A stretch of DNA of 64,000 nucleotides from Cristatella mucedo. Taxonomy: Eukaryota > Bryozoa > Phylactolaemata > Cristatellidae. Shown here piece by piece: positions 45,633-57,522 of this stretch; positions within the stretch are counted from its first letter, which is position 1, and every line of letters begins with the position of its first letter. Both the position numbers and the translations under genes were made by a program. The notes beneath the pieces were generated by a model. The model did not search any database, was not told the DNA's origin, and saw nothing but the letters and a program-made list of their open reading frames with translations. The DNA lies in assembly GCA_009760855.2 (NCBI GenBank), contig WPIO01000008.1:2667001-2731000 (forward strand), written 5' to 3'.

Positions 45633-47955
45633 CTGTCACGAGTGTCACAGCGGAGAGCGGCGTCAGCGGCTGCGCGAGACGAGAGACCTCGGTTTCTGGG
45701 TGAGGGCGTGTGGAAAGATGGGTACAAAGGCCCCCCCCCGATGCTCAAGTCTGGCTAAAGATGCAGGGAGGGCGGCCGCAAGGCTGCCGGAGCCTTTCAA
45801 CGCACCCTCTGCATAGAGCAGAGCCCCTTCAGCCCCTTTCAAAAGCTCGCAGCCCTCCTCCCACTGTTGTCTACCGGGCTACCCGCGGGAGGGGCCGCTG
45901 TGCCTTTGAGAGCGATTCTAGTGGCTCGTCGAATGGCGCTCGCTCGGCGAGAGACTCCTCGGTCCATAGAGGGCGCCACCAGGCGGCCTAGATGGATGCT
46001 GCGAAGGCGCAGGATCCGGGGCGAAATTGAGATCGGCGTACTTTCGGACACGGGAACGCGGGACAGAGATTATCTTGACAGAGAATCTTGACAGAGTATC
46101 TTGACAGAGAGAACGGCGAGTCCTTCAGCGGGTGCGCTCGCTCCGAGTACTACCTCGCTAGGTGGGTCTGACGCTCGTCGTGCCCTCTCCCTGTCCGCGT
46201 GCCCCCCTCCCTCTCCGGCTGCGTTCAATCGTATGAGCTTCAGCAGAGCGATGCTCTGGGCGCAGCCAACCTTCTCCCTCTCCCTGACGATGCTTAAGAG
46301 AGGCTGTCGTCACCCAACCTGCTGCTGACCGCCTTCGGTCAGCTGACTGCATCGTTCTACGCTCCATTTCGCACGAGTTCGCGGGGCAGGTCAGACGGTG
46401 GCAATGGACGACTGCAAAGCCTAGGCGGCGTCTAGTGCGTAGCAATGGACGACTGCAAAGCCCAGCGTATGAGGCAATAAAGAAATATCCCGAAACATCG
46501 CCGAGTTGTACACAAAGTACACTGCAAATTTGGCTGAACCACATGGTGGATTTACAAAGCGCTGGTTCACCTCTAAAGGTAGCACCTGAGAGAGAAAGAG
46601 AGAAAGAGAGAGAGAGAGAGAGAGTGAGGGAACAAGGAGAGAGAGAGAGAGAGAGACAGAGAGAGAGAGAGACAGAGACAGAGAGAGAGAGAGAGAGAGG
46701 GGGGAGGGAGAGCGAGGGGAGGGGACAGGGAAAGCGAGGGGGAGGGGACAGGGAGAGCAAGGGGGAGGGGACAAGAGAGGAAAGAAAGCGGACACCAACG
46801 TTGGCTTGGCATATTCTTTGATGCAGGCAAGTCTCTAGAGGCCAATCTGGATTTTCTAGTTTTGGTTATCGTCGCGAATAGCACGGAATGCCAGCTCACG
46901 AGCAGCACCACCAGTTTATTCCATTACGCGCGGAGCAGGGTGAAGCACGACTCTCTTCGCCCCTCTCGCCCACCGGAGTCCCTCCCGACTCCCTCGCTAC
47001 AGCAGTTGTTAATAGCACCTCCCGACCGCGTCGAGTGTCACAGCCCGCTCGTACAACGATCAGGGGCAGTGCCATCAATTAAACGAAACCACGGATTTCG
47101 GCTATTGTAAAAGGAGCTCTACGGAGTTCTTTCTCGATGCTTTTATGAGATCGCTGGAGCTGCTCACATACGACCGCGGACACTAAGGGCACTCATAAGG
47201 TCAAGGCAAAGGTCAAGGCAGGCTTAGCATTGCGTGAAGGGCATTTCGCCGCCGTCGACGCTCGTCCCAATACGCCGGATGTAGCTCTTCCACCTGCGCC
47301 TCCACCTGCGCCCTGTCCTGCAGCAGTTGCAATCGTCTACGTCAGCGTATCTACGTAACTACGTCGGGTCTAGTTAGCACGGCTGGCTCTGCACTGGAAG
47401 GATGCAGAGCGAGACGCGTCGAGATCGCCGATTGGCCGAAGCTTCTGTGCTGGTGGCCGCTAAGATCGCCAGCTCATTTCAGCATGCCGAACGATCGCAC
47501 ATTCGGACCCAGCGCGGCGCCTTCGCGATGGACACGTTCTTCTAAGGCTCCGCACGAGAGAGCGTCGGCGGCGGAACTCGGGAGCTCAGAGCAGCGAGGT
47601 TGCAGCGTCGCTAACTCGCTCAGGCTTGGTGCCAGTCGAGCCCGAACGAGCGCGGTCGAGCGCTGCCTCCGCTGAGCGCTGATCGCTGCTGCCTGAATCC
47701 CGCCACCTCGCCCGGACAAAGCAGCCAGTCCCGAGTTCGAGAGCGAGCGCGAGCTCTCTCTTCGCTAGCGAACTCTGCCGCTCGCCACCTCTGCTCGGCA
47801 TGCTGCGTGCTGGAGTGCCGCTCCAGCCGGTAGCCGAAAGGTCGGCAAAGGTAGGGCGGGCGACGTCGTGAGATCGCTTCGAGCTGCCGCTGGCGGCGAG
47901 AGCGGCTTGCGCTGGCGCTGGAAGAACTCTCGTGGTCGGGTGGGGGGACACGTAC
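45633..47955. other. receptor intron 1
   Basis: A 2.3-kb intron with a GA-rich microsatellite at 46588-46700 and a tandem copy of 'gcaatggacgactgcaaagc' at 46400-46465. Other open frames are compositional. No LINE tail was seen. Confidence 0.6.
46588..46700. repeat. (GA)n microsatellite
   Basis: GA repeat with interruptions, followed by GGGGA-rich units to about 46780, in receptor intron 1. Confidence 0.95.
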
Positions 47956-48043
47956 CTGAAGCGATGGCCGCCGCAAATATTAAGCATCGTCCGACCTGAG
48001 CGGCCACTGCGAGCTGCCAGCGTCCTCCTCGAGGAAGCGCCAT
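47956..48043 (-). CDS. receptor exon 1: start codon and signal peptide
   Basis: 29 codons plus one base, ending at donor gtacgt in phase 1, as exon 2 requires. It reads MALPRGGRWQLAVAAQVGRC then LIFAAAIAS: a basic n-region and a hydrophobic h-region ending in small residues, typical of a secretory signal peptide. The ATG context (aagatgg) is favourable. Joining it to exon 2 puts cleavage just before the first IgGFc-type domain. The upstream frame is open but Arg/Pro-rich and not favoured as coding. The exon choice rests on phase, donor and peptide character, not on a transcript. Confidence 0.7.
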
Positions 48044-48645
48044 CTTCGCCGTCTGCGATTCGCCGAGGCGATGACGGCGGGAGCTCGAGACGTCGGGCCA
48101 CGGCCGGCGGCGGCTCCGCTGGACAAGATGGCCAGGCCAGCCGCGGTGGGATGTCGCGAGTACCTGCATCGGCGGAGGCTGCGTGCTGCACGCTCGTTGC
48201 CTGGCCGGGACGCGAGCGTGACGCGATGCGAGCGATCGGACCACCGGCGGCGGCGGCGGCTCCCGCCGGCTCCTGGACGTTCGAGAAATCGTGATGTAAT
48301 TGTCGGCGCTATCTCCGATCCCACGCGGCCTCTGGTCGGTGTGCATTTTACTCGAACAGATACCTTCGTATAGTGGCATGTATTAGCGATACAGCCGAGG
48401 CCGTCTGCTAGCGCCACCCAAGGAGCTTAGCAAAACTGAACCGCCTGAGCAGTTGGCTGGCGAAATTCGCACTTTAAACTGAAGGAGCAAAAATATATTG
48501 ATCGGCGCCAGTAATAGTAGTAATAAGAATAACAATAATACGTTCGCGAAATGAATTAAGCTTCAGTAAGATTTGACACGTGCCTTACCAGCCAGATTTT
48601 TACAGCGCTACAGATTACTGGCTTTTTCTTAATGATCTCCTAGAG

Positions 48646-48770
48646 CAGAGGTCGGCAAACTCCGGCCTTTAGGCCAGATTCGGCCTAGCTAGTGCTCCAG
48701 TATGGCCTAGCGGCCGCCTAGGTATTTACTGACGGATCCGTAGCCTAATTGAGTTGTCGAGGTTATCTTA
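48646..48770 (+). mobile_element. hAT-like terminal fragment
   Basis: Starts cagaggtcggcaaactccgg and continues with ggccagattcggcc, which resembles the CAGnGGTCGGCAA ends of hAT non-autonomous elements. No matching opposite end or target duplication was found. Confidence 0.35.
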
Positions 48771-48784
48771 CTCTTCACTATAGA

Positions 48785-48850
48785 GGTACTTTGACTTACG
48801 AGTATTCCAACTAACGAGTTTTTGAGGCACGAGCCGTCTCTCGGCCGCTT
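48785..48850 (+). mobile_element. Tigger/pogo-like terminal fragment
   Basis: Contains tactttgacttacgagtatt and ctaacgagtttttgaggcac, the 'ttacgag' repeats seen at ends of Tigger-type DNA transposons. Downstream DNA to about 49410 carries only short frames without a transposase motif. Confidence 0.35.
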
Positions 48851-49459
48851 TTTGCCTTGAGTTGAGAGCTAACTGCTATTGCGCTTGATTTTGCCTCGCG
48901 AGTTTCGCAGTGCGATCTTAGTACTGTGACTTTGCATTGCGCACGGCGAGTGGAGGCAGCCCTTAGCCGTGACGGATTTGCGCCAGAAAGTGTTAACCAG
49001 TGCAAATAGGTGTGCCAGCGAGTTCGCCCCCCGAGCGCACAAAAATCCCTTGCAGCGTCTCCGGTCGTACGTGTTAGTTGTCTAGACGCTCTGTTGTACC
49101 GAGTTTGTAAAAGAAATATTCGTTATTTATGAGTACATTTGCTGCACATTACACAAGCCGCAAGGACCTATTCGAAACAAAGCTGGTTCTATGGGAGAAA
49201 CGGCTGCATCGCAGGGCGATGGCATTCATTTTCCTCACCTCGCCCAGTGCGATGCAGCTCTCCTTAATATCGAAAAATGTGTCAGCGCCTCGTATCAATC
49301 CTGCGGCTTTTCGCGCTTAACGGATGTGCGTTCTCATTGGCAGGAGTGCAAAATCGTCAGCGCTCCTTTTGACTTTCCCTACGACGACGCCCCCTCTGAT
49401 GTGCATTTGTAGTTGATTGAGCTTGTCCAAGTTTACTTCTTGCACTGTTCTCATTTACT

Positions 49460-49640
49460 TAAATAAATAAATAAATCCTAGCTGATTAAACAGCCTCTGT
49501 TTGCATAGTGACAGAAAAGTCCAGCGGTTAAGGTGCTAGCCCCGACTAAGGTCTGGCTGAGGTCGTGGGCTCGAGCCCTGAGGCACATGTGAAGCGCCTG
49601 AATAGAGATTTAGTTCTCTTGGGGCGCTATACAAACGAAT
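49460..49640. mobile_element. composite SINE with LINE-like tail
   Basis: A minus-strand SINE end (ctagctgattaaacagcctc) abuts a plus-strand tRNA-like head (agcggttaaggtgctagccc, B box gggctcgagccc), which is followed by gaagcgcctgaatagagatt and tctcttggggcgctataca. That last part is the same stem as the L2-A 3' tail, suggesting a SINE that borrows the LINE end. Confidence 0.6.
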
Positions 49641-49644
49641 TATA

Positions 49645-49820
49645 TTTGACCCTGTGCATGTCACCCCTAACCACATTATTCATTTTGTTTTTTTTCAAAC
49701 ATGATTTTACTTACCATTCAATTGCATTTCCCTTTGCTGCAAATGTAAAGCGCCTAGAAAGAGATAAAGTTCTCTGAGGGCGCTTTATCAAGTGCATTAT
49801 TATTATTATTATTATTATTA
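49645..49820 (+). mobile_element. L2-A LINE, 3' fragment
   Basis: A 3' untranslated region (gtgcatgtcacccctaacca) and a well-preserved tail: gtaaagcgcctagaaagaga, tctctgagggcgctttatca, then (ATT)n. Confidence 0.85.
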
Positions 49821-49952
49821 AGAGCCTTTACGGCTGTCACCACCGCTTGCAGTGGCGATACAGAATTGCCCACTGCAGGAATCGAACCCACGACCTCGGG
49901 ACCGAGGTCGTGAAAAGCAACCGCCTTACCTAGTGTGCCATCACGGCTCACC
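49821..49952 (-). mobile_element. tRNA-derived SINE
   Basis: Minus strand: gagccgtgatggcacactag, gtaaggcggttgcttttcac, then gacctcggtcccgaggtcgt, B box gggttcgattcc and body. Inserted at the end of the L2-A (ATT)n run. Confidence 0.75.
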
Positions 49953-50620
49953 TTCTACCGTCAGCTGCCACAGGCTCAGTTTCCAATGTTGTTAGCCCGT
50001 GTCAAGCGTGCGATCGCACCGTTTGGCAGCACTTGTTCCTGCCAGCAGCTGTTCTCCAAAATAAAGTTTTGTAAGAGCAAGCTGCACTCTCAGCTGATCA
50101 CTGACGACAATCACTGATCGATGACAATCACTTTAATGACATTCTGCTGCTGAACTCCTCATCGTTAGAACCTGATATCGTTGCCCTATCCAAGAACATG
50201 CAACATAATGTTTTCCATTGAGCAAACTATACTTTCGAATACAATAAATGTTCCTTGGACACATTGTTCCTTCTGGCCTAGTGTACCTAATTGAACTCCT
50301 GAAATTGCTTAATAGTCCAAAAAGTTCGACGACCTCTGGGCTGCCCCCACTCCACTGGCCGGGCGGAGTGGGCGTGGTTTCCTTTAGCCTAGTGTGCCTT
50401 CTTGACCTCCTGAAATGGCCTAGTAGCCCGAATGGTTTGCCGACCTCGGACCTAGAGTAACCGGATACATCGTAATTAAGAGAGCATAGTCAGCTGTACT
50501 CTGACTCCCCGACCTCTGACCTCTGCGAGTCGGACGCTCTGCGGCTTGTGCTGCGTGCGAACCTACTGCGGCCATCGAGCCTACTACTCGACGCCATGTG
50601 GATGTGGACTTGTTACGTAG
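49953..50620. other. no supported gene
   Basis: Contains two imperfect copies of 'cctagtgtgcctaattgaactcctgaa...' (about 50276 and 50386) and no recognised gene. Confidence 0.4.
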
Positions 50621-50627
50621 GAGCTGT

Positions 50628-50669
50628 CGACGCTCCGCTACCGACTCCCGAGTCGGTAGCGGAGCGTCG
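50628..50669. repeat. perfect 20-bp inverted repeat, 2-bp spacer
   Basis: Arms at 50628-50647 and 50650-50669. It would extrude as a long cruciform or fold as a stable RNA hairpin. No known element recognised. Confidence 0.9.
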
Positions 50670-51675
50670 TCTGCTACTCGCTGTGCCGCTCCTCGAGGCT
50701 TCCAGCTTCCAGCTCCTACGCGCTTCGCGGCGCCGCCGCCGCGAGCTCGCAGCAGACGACGTGACAAAAGAGCCGCAGCAGCGCAGAGTCAGCGACGACG
50801 TCAGCGAGCGCGCACCTTCGTTCCTCGCGCAGACTTCCGCCGCAAGCACCTACAGCTTTGCAAATATATAGCAACGTGGGATCCGTCGAGCTGCGCGACC
50901 TGTCAATGGCGTCAGTCCCCGCAGCACTAAGCCAGAGTAGCTAAAGAAGCCAGAGGCACGGCAAAGTCGTAGCAGCAGCACTCAATGGCTGCTGGCGGGA
51001 TGTCCAAACCACCTGCGTCATGGCCGCCGCCTCGCCATTAGGCGAGGTACGCGAACGCGAACGAGAGAACGCGAGAGAGGGAGAAGCCTCCGACGGCACG
51101 CCGGTTTGACCTCACCTAGATGGACTCGGTGAAATCCGCCGAACCAGAAGACGTAGCCGGACGTGGCCGTTGCCAAGGCGGACGGAAGGCTGACGGAACG
51201 GAAGGGAAGGCCGGCGGAACGGAACGGAAAGAACGGAAGGCCGGCGGACGGAAGCGCTTCGGCGCTTCGGCGCTGCGCATCCGGGTATCGGGGCTGGCGA
51301 GAAAGAAGCCGCGGAGGACTCGACGTCCATTGCCGCTTTGCGACTCGGCGTTACGGGACCGCCGCTGCCTCGCGGTTTCGGTCGTGGGGAGCTGCCAGTC
51401 ACCGATTCATTTCCCAAAGTCGCTCGGTATAGCTCTCAGCTCAGACGCACCGCCGTAAGCTTTTCAAACAATGGGCGGCGCCACGGTTGGCCGGCCACGC
51501 TCGCTCTCTTTCACTCCGACGCTGAGCTGGGCGAGCAGCCAAGAGGAGGCGCGACGTGCGTCCTCTCGACGTCGCAGACAGCGCTCGCGCGGACGCTACA
51601 GCGAGCCCGCAGGACGATCCGGGTAGCGCGGCGAGCGCTAGCGGCCTTTTCGTGGCGGACGGCAGCGGAGAGCAG

Positions 51676-52383
51676 AGCAGAGCAGATGAGCTCGCCGCCC
51701 TACGTCTGGCGGCTGCGCAGAGCATGCTCTTTTCGGTATCGAGCCGGCCCGGATTATCGCAGCAGCAGCAGCAGCAGGAGAGACGGAAGTCGAGGCGAGG
51801 AGGAAGTAAGACGGAACGCGAACAAAAAGCAGCAGCAGCCGCTCGTCGTCCGACGGTAGCGACTGCGATCGCCCGCCGGCCGCCGCGGGGCGACGACGCT
51901 GCTGCTGCTGAGATCCCTTACCTCGCTTCGAAGTGGTCGGCAGCGAGACCGAGTGGCGGCGCAGCGGCGGCGGCGGCGGCGAAGCGGCAAAGCGTTCCTG
52001 GAGACGGGCATTGTTACAGCATCGCTGATGAGCCGTCAAACAATCGAACGAAGAGCCGGAAGGGGAGCGGCTGCTCACACTCGATCGATGACTTGCGCGC
52101 TGATGACTCGCTCGCTCGCTCATCACTCGGCGTCTCGTCCGGTGCGCTCTCGCTCCGATCGCTGCGTCACTCGTCGCATCTATCTAAGGGAGCGTCGTCG
52201 TCGTCGTCGTCTCCGTCGTCGCGCGAACGGCTCGCCGAGCCGCCGCGGCGGACGGTCGCCTGTCGCGACGTGGCAGCAGCGAGACGCCGCACGTCGCTCG
52301 ACGAGGATGATGCCAATGGGGACGAGATGGCACCACAATGCGGACGACCCCGCGATAATGGTGCCACAAGCGGAAGAATGTGC
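51676..52383 (+). CDS. low-confidence hypothetical coding stretch
   Basis: Part of a long open frame with Ser-, Gln- and Ala-rich segments (HSIDDLRADDSLARSSLGVS, RRTSLDEDDANGDEMAP). It contains an internal ATG (reading MLFSVSSRPG) and a possible donor, gtaggc, at 52384. Some segments look like a disordered intracellular protein, but the strand opposite is open too, GC is very high, and the frame's natural stop lies inside an L2-A tail. No domain recognised. Confidence 0.2.
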
Positions 52384-52566
52384 GTAGGCGGCCTCCGCGT
52401 ATGCAGGAGCGCAGAAGGGGGCGAGCACGCGGCCCTGGCCCGCCCCCCTCCTTGGATCGTACTGAAGGGGCTCGTCGGGCTGCCAAGGCGACGCAAACGC
52501 CCCTCGCTCCCTTCCTATGCAGGGCTGCCGCTGGAAAGGTACGATCTGCTGCTGCTGCTGCATAGA

Positions 52567-52805
52567 ATAATAATAATACACTTGATAAAGCCCCCTCAGA
52601 GAACTCAATCTCTTTCTAGGCGCTTTACATTTGCTGTGAAGTTAACACGATCAAATGGTATCATGCTTAATAAACAACATTATTAACATGGTTAGCGGTG
52701 ACATGCACAGGGTCAGCATGCAAGTGCGGTTAGTGGCAGCATGCATAATGTCAGCATGCATAAGCACATAAAGGACGAATCACAGGGACCCACTAAATGT
52801 TGTCA
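52567..52805 (-). mobile_element. L2-A LINE, 3' fragment
   Basis: (TAATAA) run, cacttgataaagccccctca, tctctttctaggcgctttac, then the reversed 3' untranslated region up to gggacccactaaatgttgtc. Confidence 0.85.
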
Positions 52806-53047
52806 TTAATTGGTTGCGTTAAGTTGCGTAGTCCTAGGCTACACCTGCGAGCGCCGACATCGAACTTCAGCTTGGCGCTTGCCAGGCGCCCGCCTCAAGG
52901 CGGCGGTCGGTCTCAGCATTTTTGTTGCGCATAGCGATCCGATGGGGCCATTTGCTCTCAAATTGCAAGAATTCCTCATTGCCCTTTGCAAGTGGGAGTG
53001 ATCGCCTCTGTGGCTCTTTTGTCCGCTACATGCGTAAATGAGGCAAA

Positions 53048-53137
53048 TGTACAACTAGCTATTCCTTCCTTTACTTCCTGTACAACTAGCTATTCCTTCC
53101 TTTACTTCCTGTACAACTGGCTATTACATCCTTTACC
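53048..53137. repeat. 31-bp tandem repeat, about three copies
   Basis: Two identical 31-bp units starting tgtacaactagctattcc and a third diverged unit. Confidence 0.9.
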
Positions 53138-53335
53138 TGCTTGAGATGTGAAAAGCTGCTACCTGCTACCTGCTGTCCAAGTGATCGCGTGCTGGCGTAA
53201 GGCGCTACGTATGCACAGAGTAAAAGGAGGTTCTGGCTGCTGCATTAAGTCATGAAGGTCAAGAAGGAAAGTTTAGTCTGGTTTGGTAGCAACAGCGGTT
53301 CAAGCTAACAGCATGAAACCCGATAGGGAATGCTC

Positions 53336-53760
53336 TAATAATAATAATAATAATACATTTGATATCGCGCCCTCGGAGAAGTCAATCTCTTTCTAGGCGC
53401 TTTACTTTTTCTGCAAAGGAAACACGATCGGATTGTTAGTGGTAGCATGCTCAATAAACAACAAGAAAAACATGGCTAGGGTTGACATGCACAGGGTGAG
53501 CATGAAAGTGTGGCTAGTGGCAGCATGCACGGTGTCAGCATGCATAAGCACATATAGGTCGAATCACAAGGACCCACAAAAAGCTGTGCTAAATAGGTGT
53601 GTTTTTAGTTTCTTTTTAAACGTGGTCAAGTCAGGGGATGTCGAGACGGAAGTTGGTAGTGAGTTCTAGGCTTGGAGGCGTTTGAACTAAAGGCTCGGTC
53701 TCCAAAGGATTTGAGGTTGGTACGAGGTACAGGGAATGCCAAACAACTATTGGAGTCCTT
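53336..53760 (-). mobile_element. L2-A LINE, 3' fragment
   Basis: (TAA)n, tail stem, 3' untranslated region and the end of ORF2 in reverse (gtttctttttaaacgtggtc, aaggatttgaggttggtacg). Confidence 0.85.
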
Positions 53761-53919
53761 GGCAGTTGCTCATATTCATTAATTTTTCCAGCGATATCAG
53801 CAGAGCGTGACTTCTCCGAGTTGATTATTGCATTTGTAGGACTGATATTGCTGTCTCCCACTGGCCTGAGGAAATTGAAGATTTACCATTGCGAAAGCTG
53901 TACAAATAGTCCAGCAAAA

Positions 53920-54070
53920 GCTAGCCAATTTAGCAGCCTCATTCATCTAACTGTGGAAGAGTCTTTGCCACTATCTATCACTCTTCTTGTAGCGGACACT
54001 AAAGGATCGCCCGCTGCAGAATTCGAACCCGAGCCGTGCGAGGTGCGAGCCTCTTATCCCTAGGCTGAGG
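53920..54070 (-). mobile_element. tRNA-derived SINE, diverged
   Basis: Minus strand: head end near gcctcagcctagggataaga, B box gggttcgaat, ctgcagcgggcgatccttta, then the body and end gctgctaaattggctagctt. Confidence 0.65.
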
Positions 54071-55319
54071 GCCGGGGGGGGGGGAATTTCATTCTCACGG
54101 CGACCTTGACTCTCAGCTCTGAGCCTCGGTGCACTCTGCTCAGGAGGAACTGGTATTAATTTTTTGATCAGCAATTCCGACCTTTAAACTTTCCGTCGTC
54201 GCACCGAGTCCAAGCGACACCGCTCCTTACATTCTTGTGCCGTCACGTTCTAGCAGCAACGGCAGTACAATCGTTCAATTTCATCGTTAAGAGTGACTTA
54301 CTCCGGTTACGTTTCGTGCCGCTACTCGGCTAACGCCATCGGCCGATGGCAAAGCGCTGCCCACTCCCTCCATACACGCGTAGCAGCTTACACTAGCCGA
54401 CGGCGACCATTCAAAATAAACGTGTAGAAATTTAACCAGGATTTTGCCCTTGCAATGAGCCGCTTGCAACGATGCAACCACGCTGCAGCAACTTCGGCGA
54501 TACGCCTCTGGTCGGGTCCTTAAATTCCGAAAAAATAATATTCTACGGCGATCCTGCCTAACCTCGTCTGGCAGGACAAAGACGCAGCTTTGTTTACACA
54601 GTTTGCTGTCCAGGTAAACATCTGCAGTCCTTACAACTACGATGCATTTGGATTTACGCGAACCGGGCTGAACGAAATGCTTGTCCGCGTCATATGTCTG
54701 CTCGATGAGCGATCGCGAGTATGCTTCAGAAAAGCTTTCGTTGCATTCCGCTAAAATTTTGAATGTTCAATCTTTGTGCCTCGCAGGAATTTCGCAATCC
54801 GACCCGTAGCCGCCGGGTAACCGACTACGGACTAGGCACAGTTACCTGTATTTCATTCACCTCTAGTCTTCCCAATAATCTTGGATGATACATCTTATGA
54901 CCGAGGACTTATTCGTGACCGCCGGAACTCTTTTGCCTAAGGTTTTCTCATCTTGGCGGCTAATTTAAAAGAACAAAGCTCATTAGAGGCCTTGAATTTC
55001 CCAGCAACGATGTGCGGCAAGTATGTAACCTCAACACTGGCACCAACCCGTCACCATGTTTAAGTGTTCTCGAAAAAATAAATGTATTCACCCTCATCCT
55101 TCGCCAGTCGCTGTTCCGGCACTGACTACACAGCAATACAACAATAATCGGACAATAATATGAAAAAAATCGTCGTTCTTTTTCAGATTCACACTAGACC
55201 TCGTTCGTTGGCCAATTTGATGGACGGCCGACACGCTGACGTCGACAGTTTGAATTGACATTAGAATTGTCTCCCTCGGGAATGCCACATAGCCGCTTGG
55301 ACTACGCAGGTCTTATGCT

Positions 55320-55320
<1 letters not shown>
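54071..55320. other. no supported gene
   Basis: Mixed DNA with a G-run near 54073. Only short frames; no recognised repeat tail, RNA or conserved protein. Confidence 0.4.

Positions 55321-55374
<54 letters not shown>
55321..55374. repeat. (GA)n microsatellite
   Basis: A pure GA run of about 54 bp. Confidence 0.95.
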
Positions 55375-55379
<5 letters not shown>

Positions 55380-55704
55380 CTGTAGAGAACTCAAAATGGC
55401 AGCCTACAGAGTTTATCTCGCGCGACAAACTGAGAGTGAGGAGTGTCGCTGTGTCAGAAGAAGAGCAGCCGATGAAGCCGATGAAGCGAGTAATGGCCGC
55501 GATAGGTAGCCGCGAAGAACGGCCGGAAAGGATGCGTTCGAGTCGGCAGCAGGCGACGAGAGAGCGAGGATTCAATTGTGTCAGAGCTGCGCAAGTTAGC
55601 CCCACAGTCTAGGTGGAACCCGCGAAGCATAAGCTGTAGTCACGACATTTGCACCCCATTCACGTTCGCTCGTTGCGATTACGACGACTATCGCCGTCAC
55701 GAAA

Positions 55705-55783
55705 CAGCTGTAAAGGGTCTAGAAAGAGATTGAGTTCTCTGAGGGCGTTTTATAGAGTGTATTATTATTATTATTATTATTAC
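55705..55783 (+). mobile_element. L2-A-type 3' tail only
   Basis: gtaaagggtctagaaagaga, tctctgagggcgttttatag, then (ATT)n. Extremely 5'-truncated. Confidence 0.8.
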
Positions 55784-56829
55784 GAAATAGCTGCGACATG
55801 TTTTCGCGAACCCGCCAGCAGAAGCATGCCGAGGGACATAGGATGGTACGTGACTGCTCGACGACTCAAATGAACCAATAACGAATCGGCGGGGCTAGCT
55901 AGCTGCGTTCGCCGGAAGGGCTGCTGCTGCATATGGCGTACCGCAGTCGAGGACCATCGGTCATGCTGGCACTGGAAGCTCCTTTGCCGCGCGAGCTGAG
56001 CGTTAAAGCGTGTCCATCCGCGACTGCTCACTATCGTCAACCTAGGCTCTATGGCTCTCTTGACTGTGGAGGCAGACGATTATTCCAAACTCACAGCTTT
56101 GTGAATTAATTCGTTTTCGAGGACGAAGCCGCTCTACTCAACGTTAAAATGCTCCGAGTCGGCTGGAAGAAGAAATGAGCTAAACTCTCATCTCTTACTC
56201 GGGTCGGAATGTCATCCTAATTCTAAAACTACGATACAGCAAGACCTGCTTAAAGTTATTCTGATTGTTATTTGACCGTAGCGCGTAAGATATTACGTGC
56301 CCGTGGATATCTAAAACGCTCATCGCTTCGGGCTGCTGGGTCTCCCTCGCCGGCGGCTGCGTTAGCTCTCCCACGCCGGCGGCTGCGTTAGCTCTCCCAC
56401 GCCGGTGGCTAGTAACCTGCATGTTAGTTACGATCGTCCGCAGCTCTTATCGCTTCGTCATCAAAAATCAAATGCATTCATAGATATTAATGCTGCTGCT
56501 AAGATTCTTTAACTATGCATTAACAAAAGAAAAGCACCCCGGTGCCGTCGCGGCGGCCGGACCCGGAACAGCTCAGACGCCGCTCGTTGGGCGGGAACTG
56601 CGAGCTGAGTAGCCGCTCGTTTGATATTCCAAGCTTTGTCTCGAACCGGTCAGCACGCTCCCCCACATGTGTCACTGTGAATCTCTCTAACTTAGTGGTC
56701 ATCGGGCTTGTCGTAACTCCATCGGCCCGACCTAACGCTTGCCTTTGGATTCCTCGCTCTTCGTGCAATAAACCTCTGGTAATAAGCGACCTTATTTTTT
56801 TAAATGGTCTCGACCTGCTCGCCCCAACT
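55784..56829. other. no supported gene
   Basis: Includes a 26-bp tandem repeat at 56349-56410 (two full units and a partial third, starting gccggcggctgcgttagc). Otherwise short frames only. Confidence 0.5.
56349..56410. repeat. 26-bp tandem repeat
   Basis: Two identical units at 56349-56374 and 56375-56400, and the start of a third with one change. Confidence 0.9.
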
Positions 56830-57522
56830 CAAACTTGGCTGAAATCGGTAAACTGTCCCGACAATTAAAGACGCTACCCCGACCGGTTTGTCATTATTTC
56901 ACACCCCTAGATCAATCAAGACTGGATGTGGAGCTGCTGTTACTGTGCGCTCGAAATTCAACTTCAAGCCACTTGCAGTACCCTCGAAGCAGTCTTTTGA
57001 ATCGATTGTCTTGGTCTCACCCGAAAACAAGCTACCGATGGTGGCAGTAGTCTATCGCCCACCAGGCACCAGATCCTCCTCCGTTATCTCAGATATCTCC
57101 TTGATCTCATTTCGATTCTCTGTAAAAGGAATCGATCCTTCCTCGCTACGGGCGATTTCAACGTTCACTTTAGTAACTTATCTGACGCCTTCAGCACTGA
57201 ATTTTGTGCATTGACTGACTCATTGTCTCTTGTGGCTCAAGTGCACGGCCCTACTCACATCAAGGGTCACACACTCGACCAAATGTTCTCCTATAACTGC
57301 ACTTTTCCATCACCAATTATTACCAAATCCTTCTTATCTTACCACATCCAGATCTCATTCAATTACAGTGTGTGCCCGCCTCTTCCTCCTCCTCTAAAAT
57401 CACTTGTGAATCACGAAAGCTCAAGACCCTTGACATCGATGCTGTCCGTGGGAGAATATCTGCCTCGCCTCTGCTGCTCAGTCCCCCACCAATCTGTCAT
57501 TGTTGGTAGATAGCTACAACAC
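56830..57522 (+). mobile_element. L2-A LINE, endonuclease part (left half of a split element)
   Basis: Contains LPMVAVVYRPPGTRSSS and DSLSLVAQVHGPTHIKGHTL followed by LDQMFS, typical of the end of a LINE AP-endonuclease domain, and continues to gtagatagctacaacac. The same element resumes near 59232. Frameshifts make it inactive. Confidence 0.8.

Noticed and set aside
51556-52686. 376-codon open frame taken as a full gene
   Set aside because: It begins with GTG, the opposite strand is open as well, and its last part lies in an L2-A tail. Only an inner stretch is kept as a low-confidence entry.
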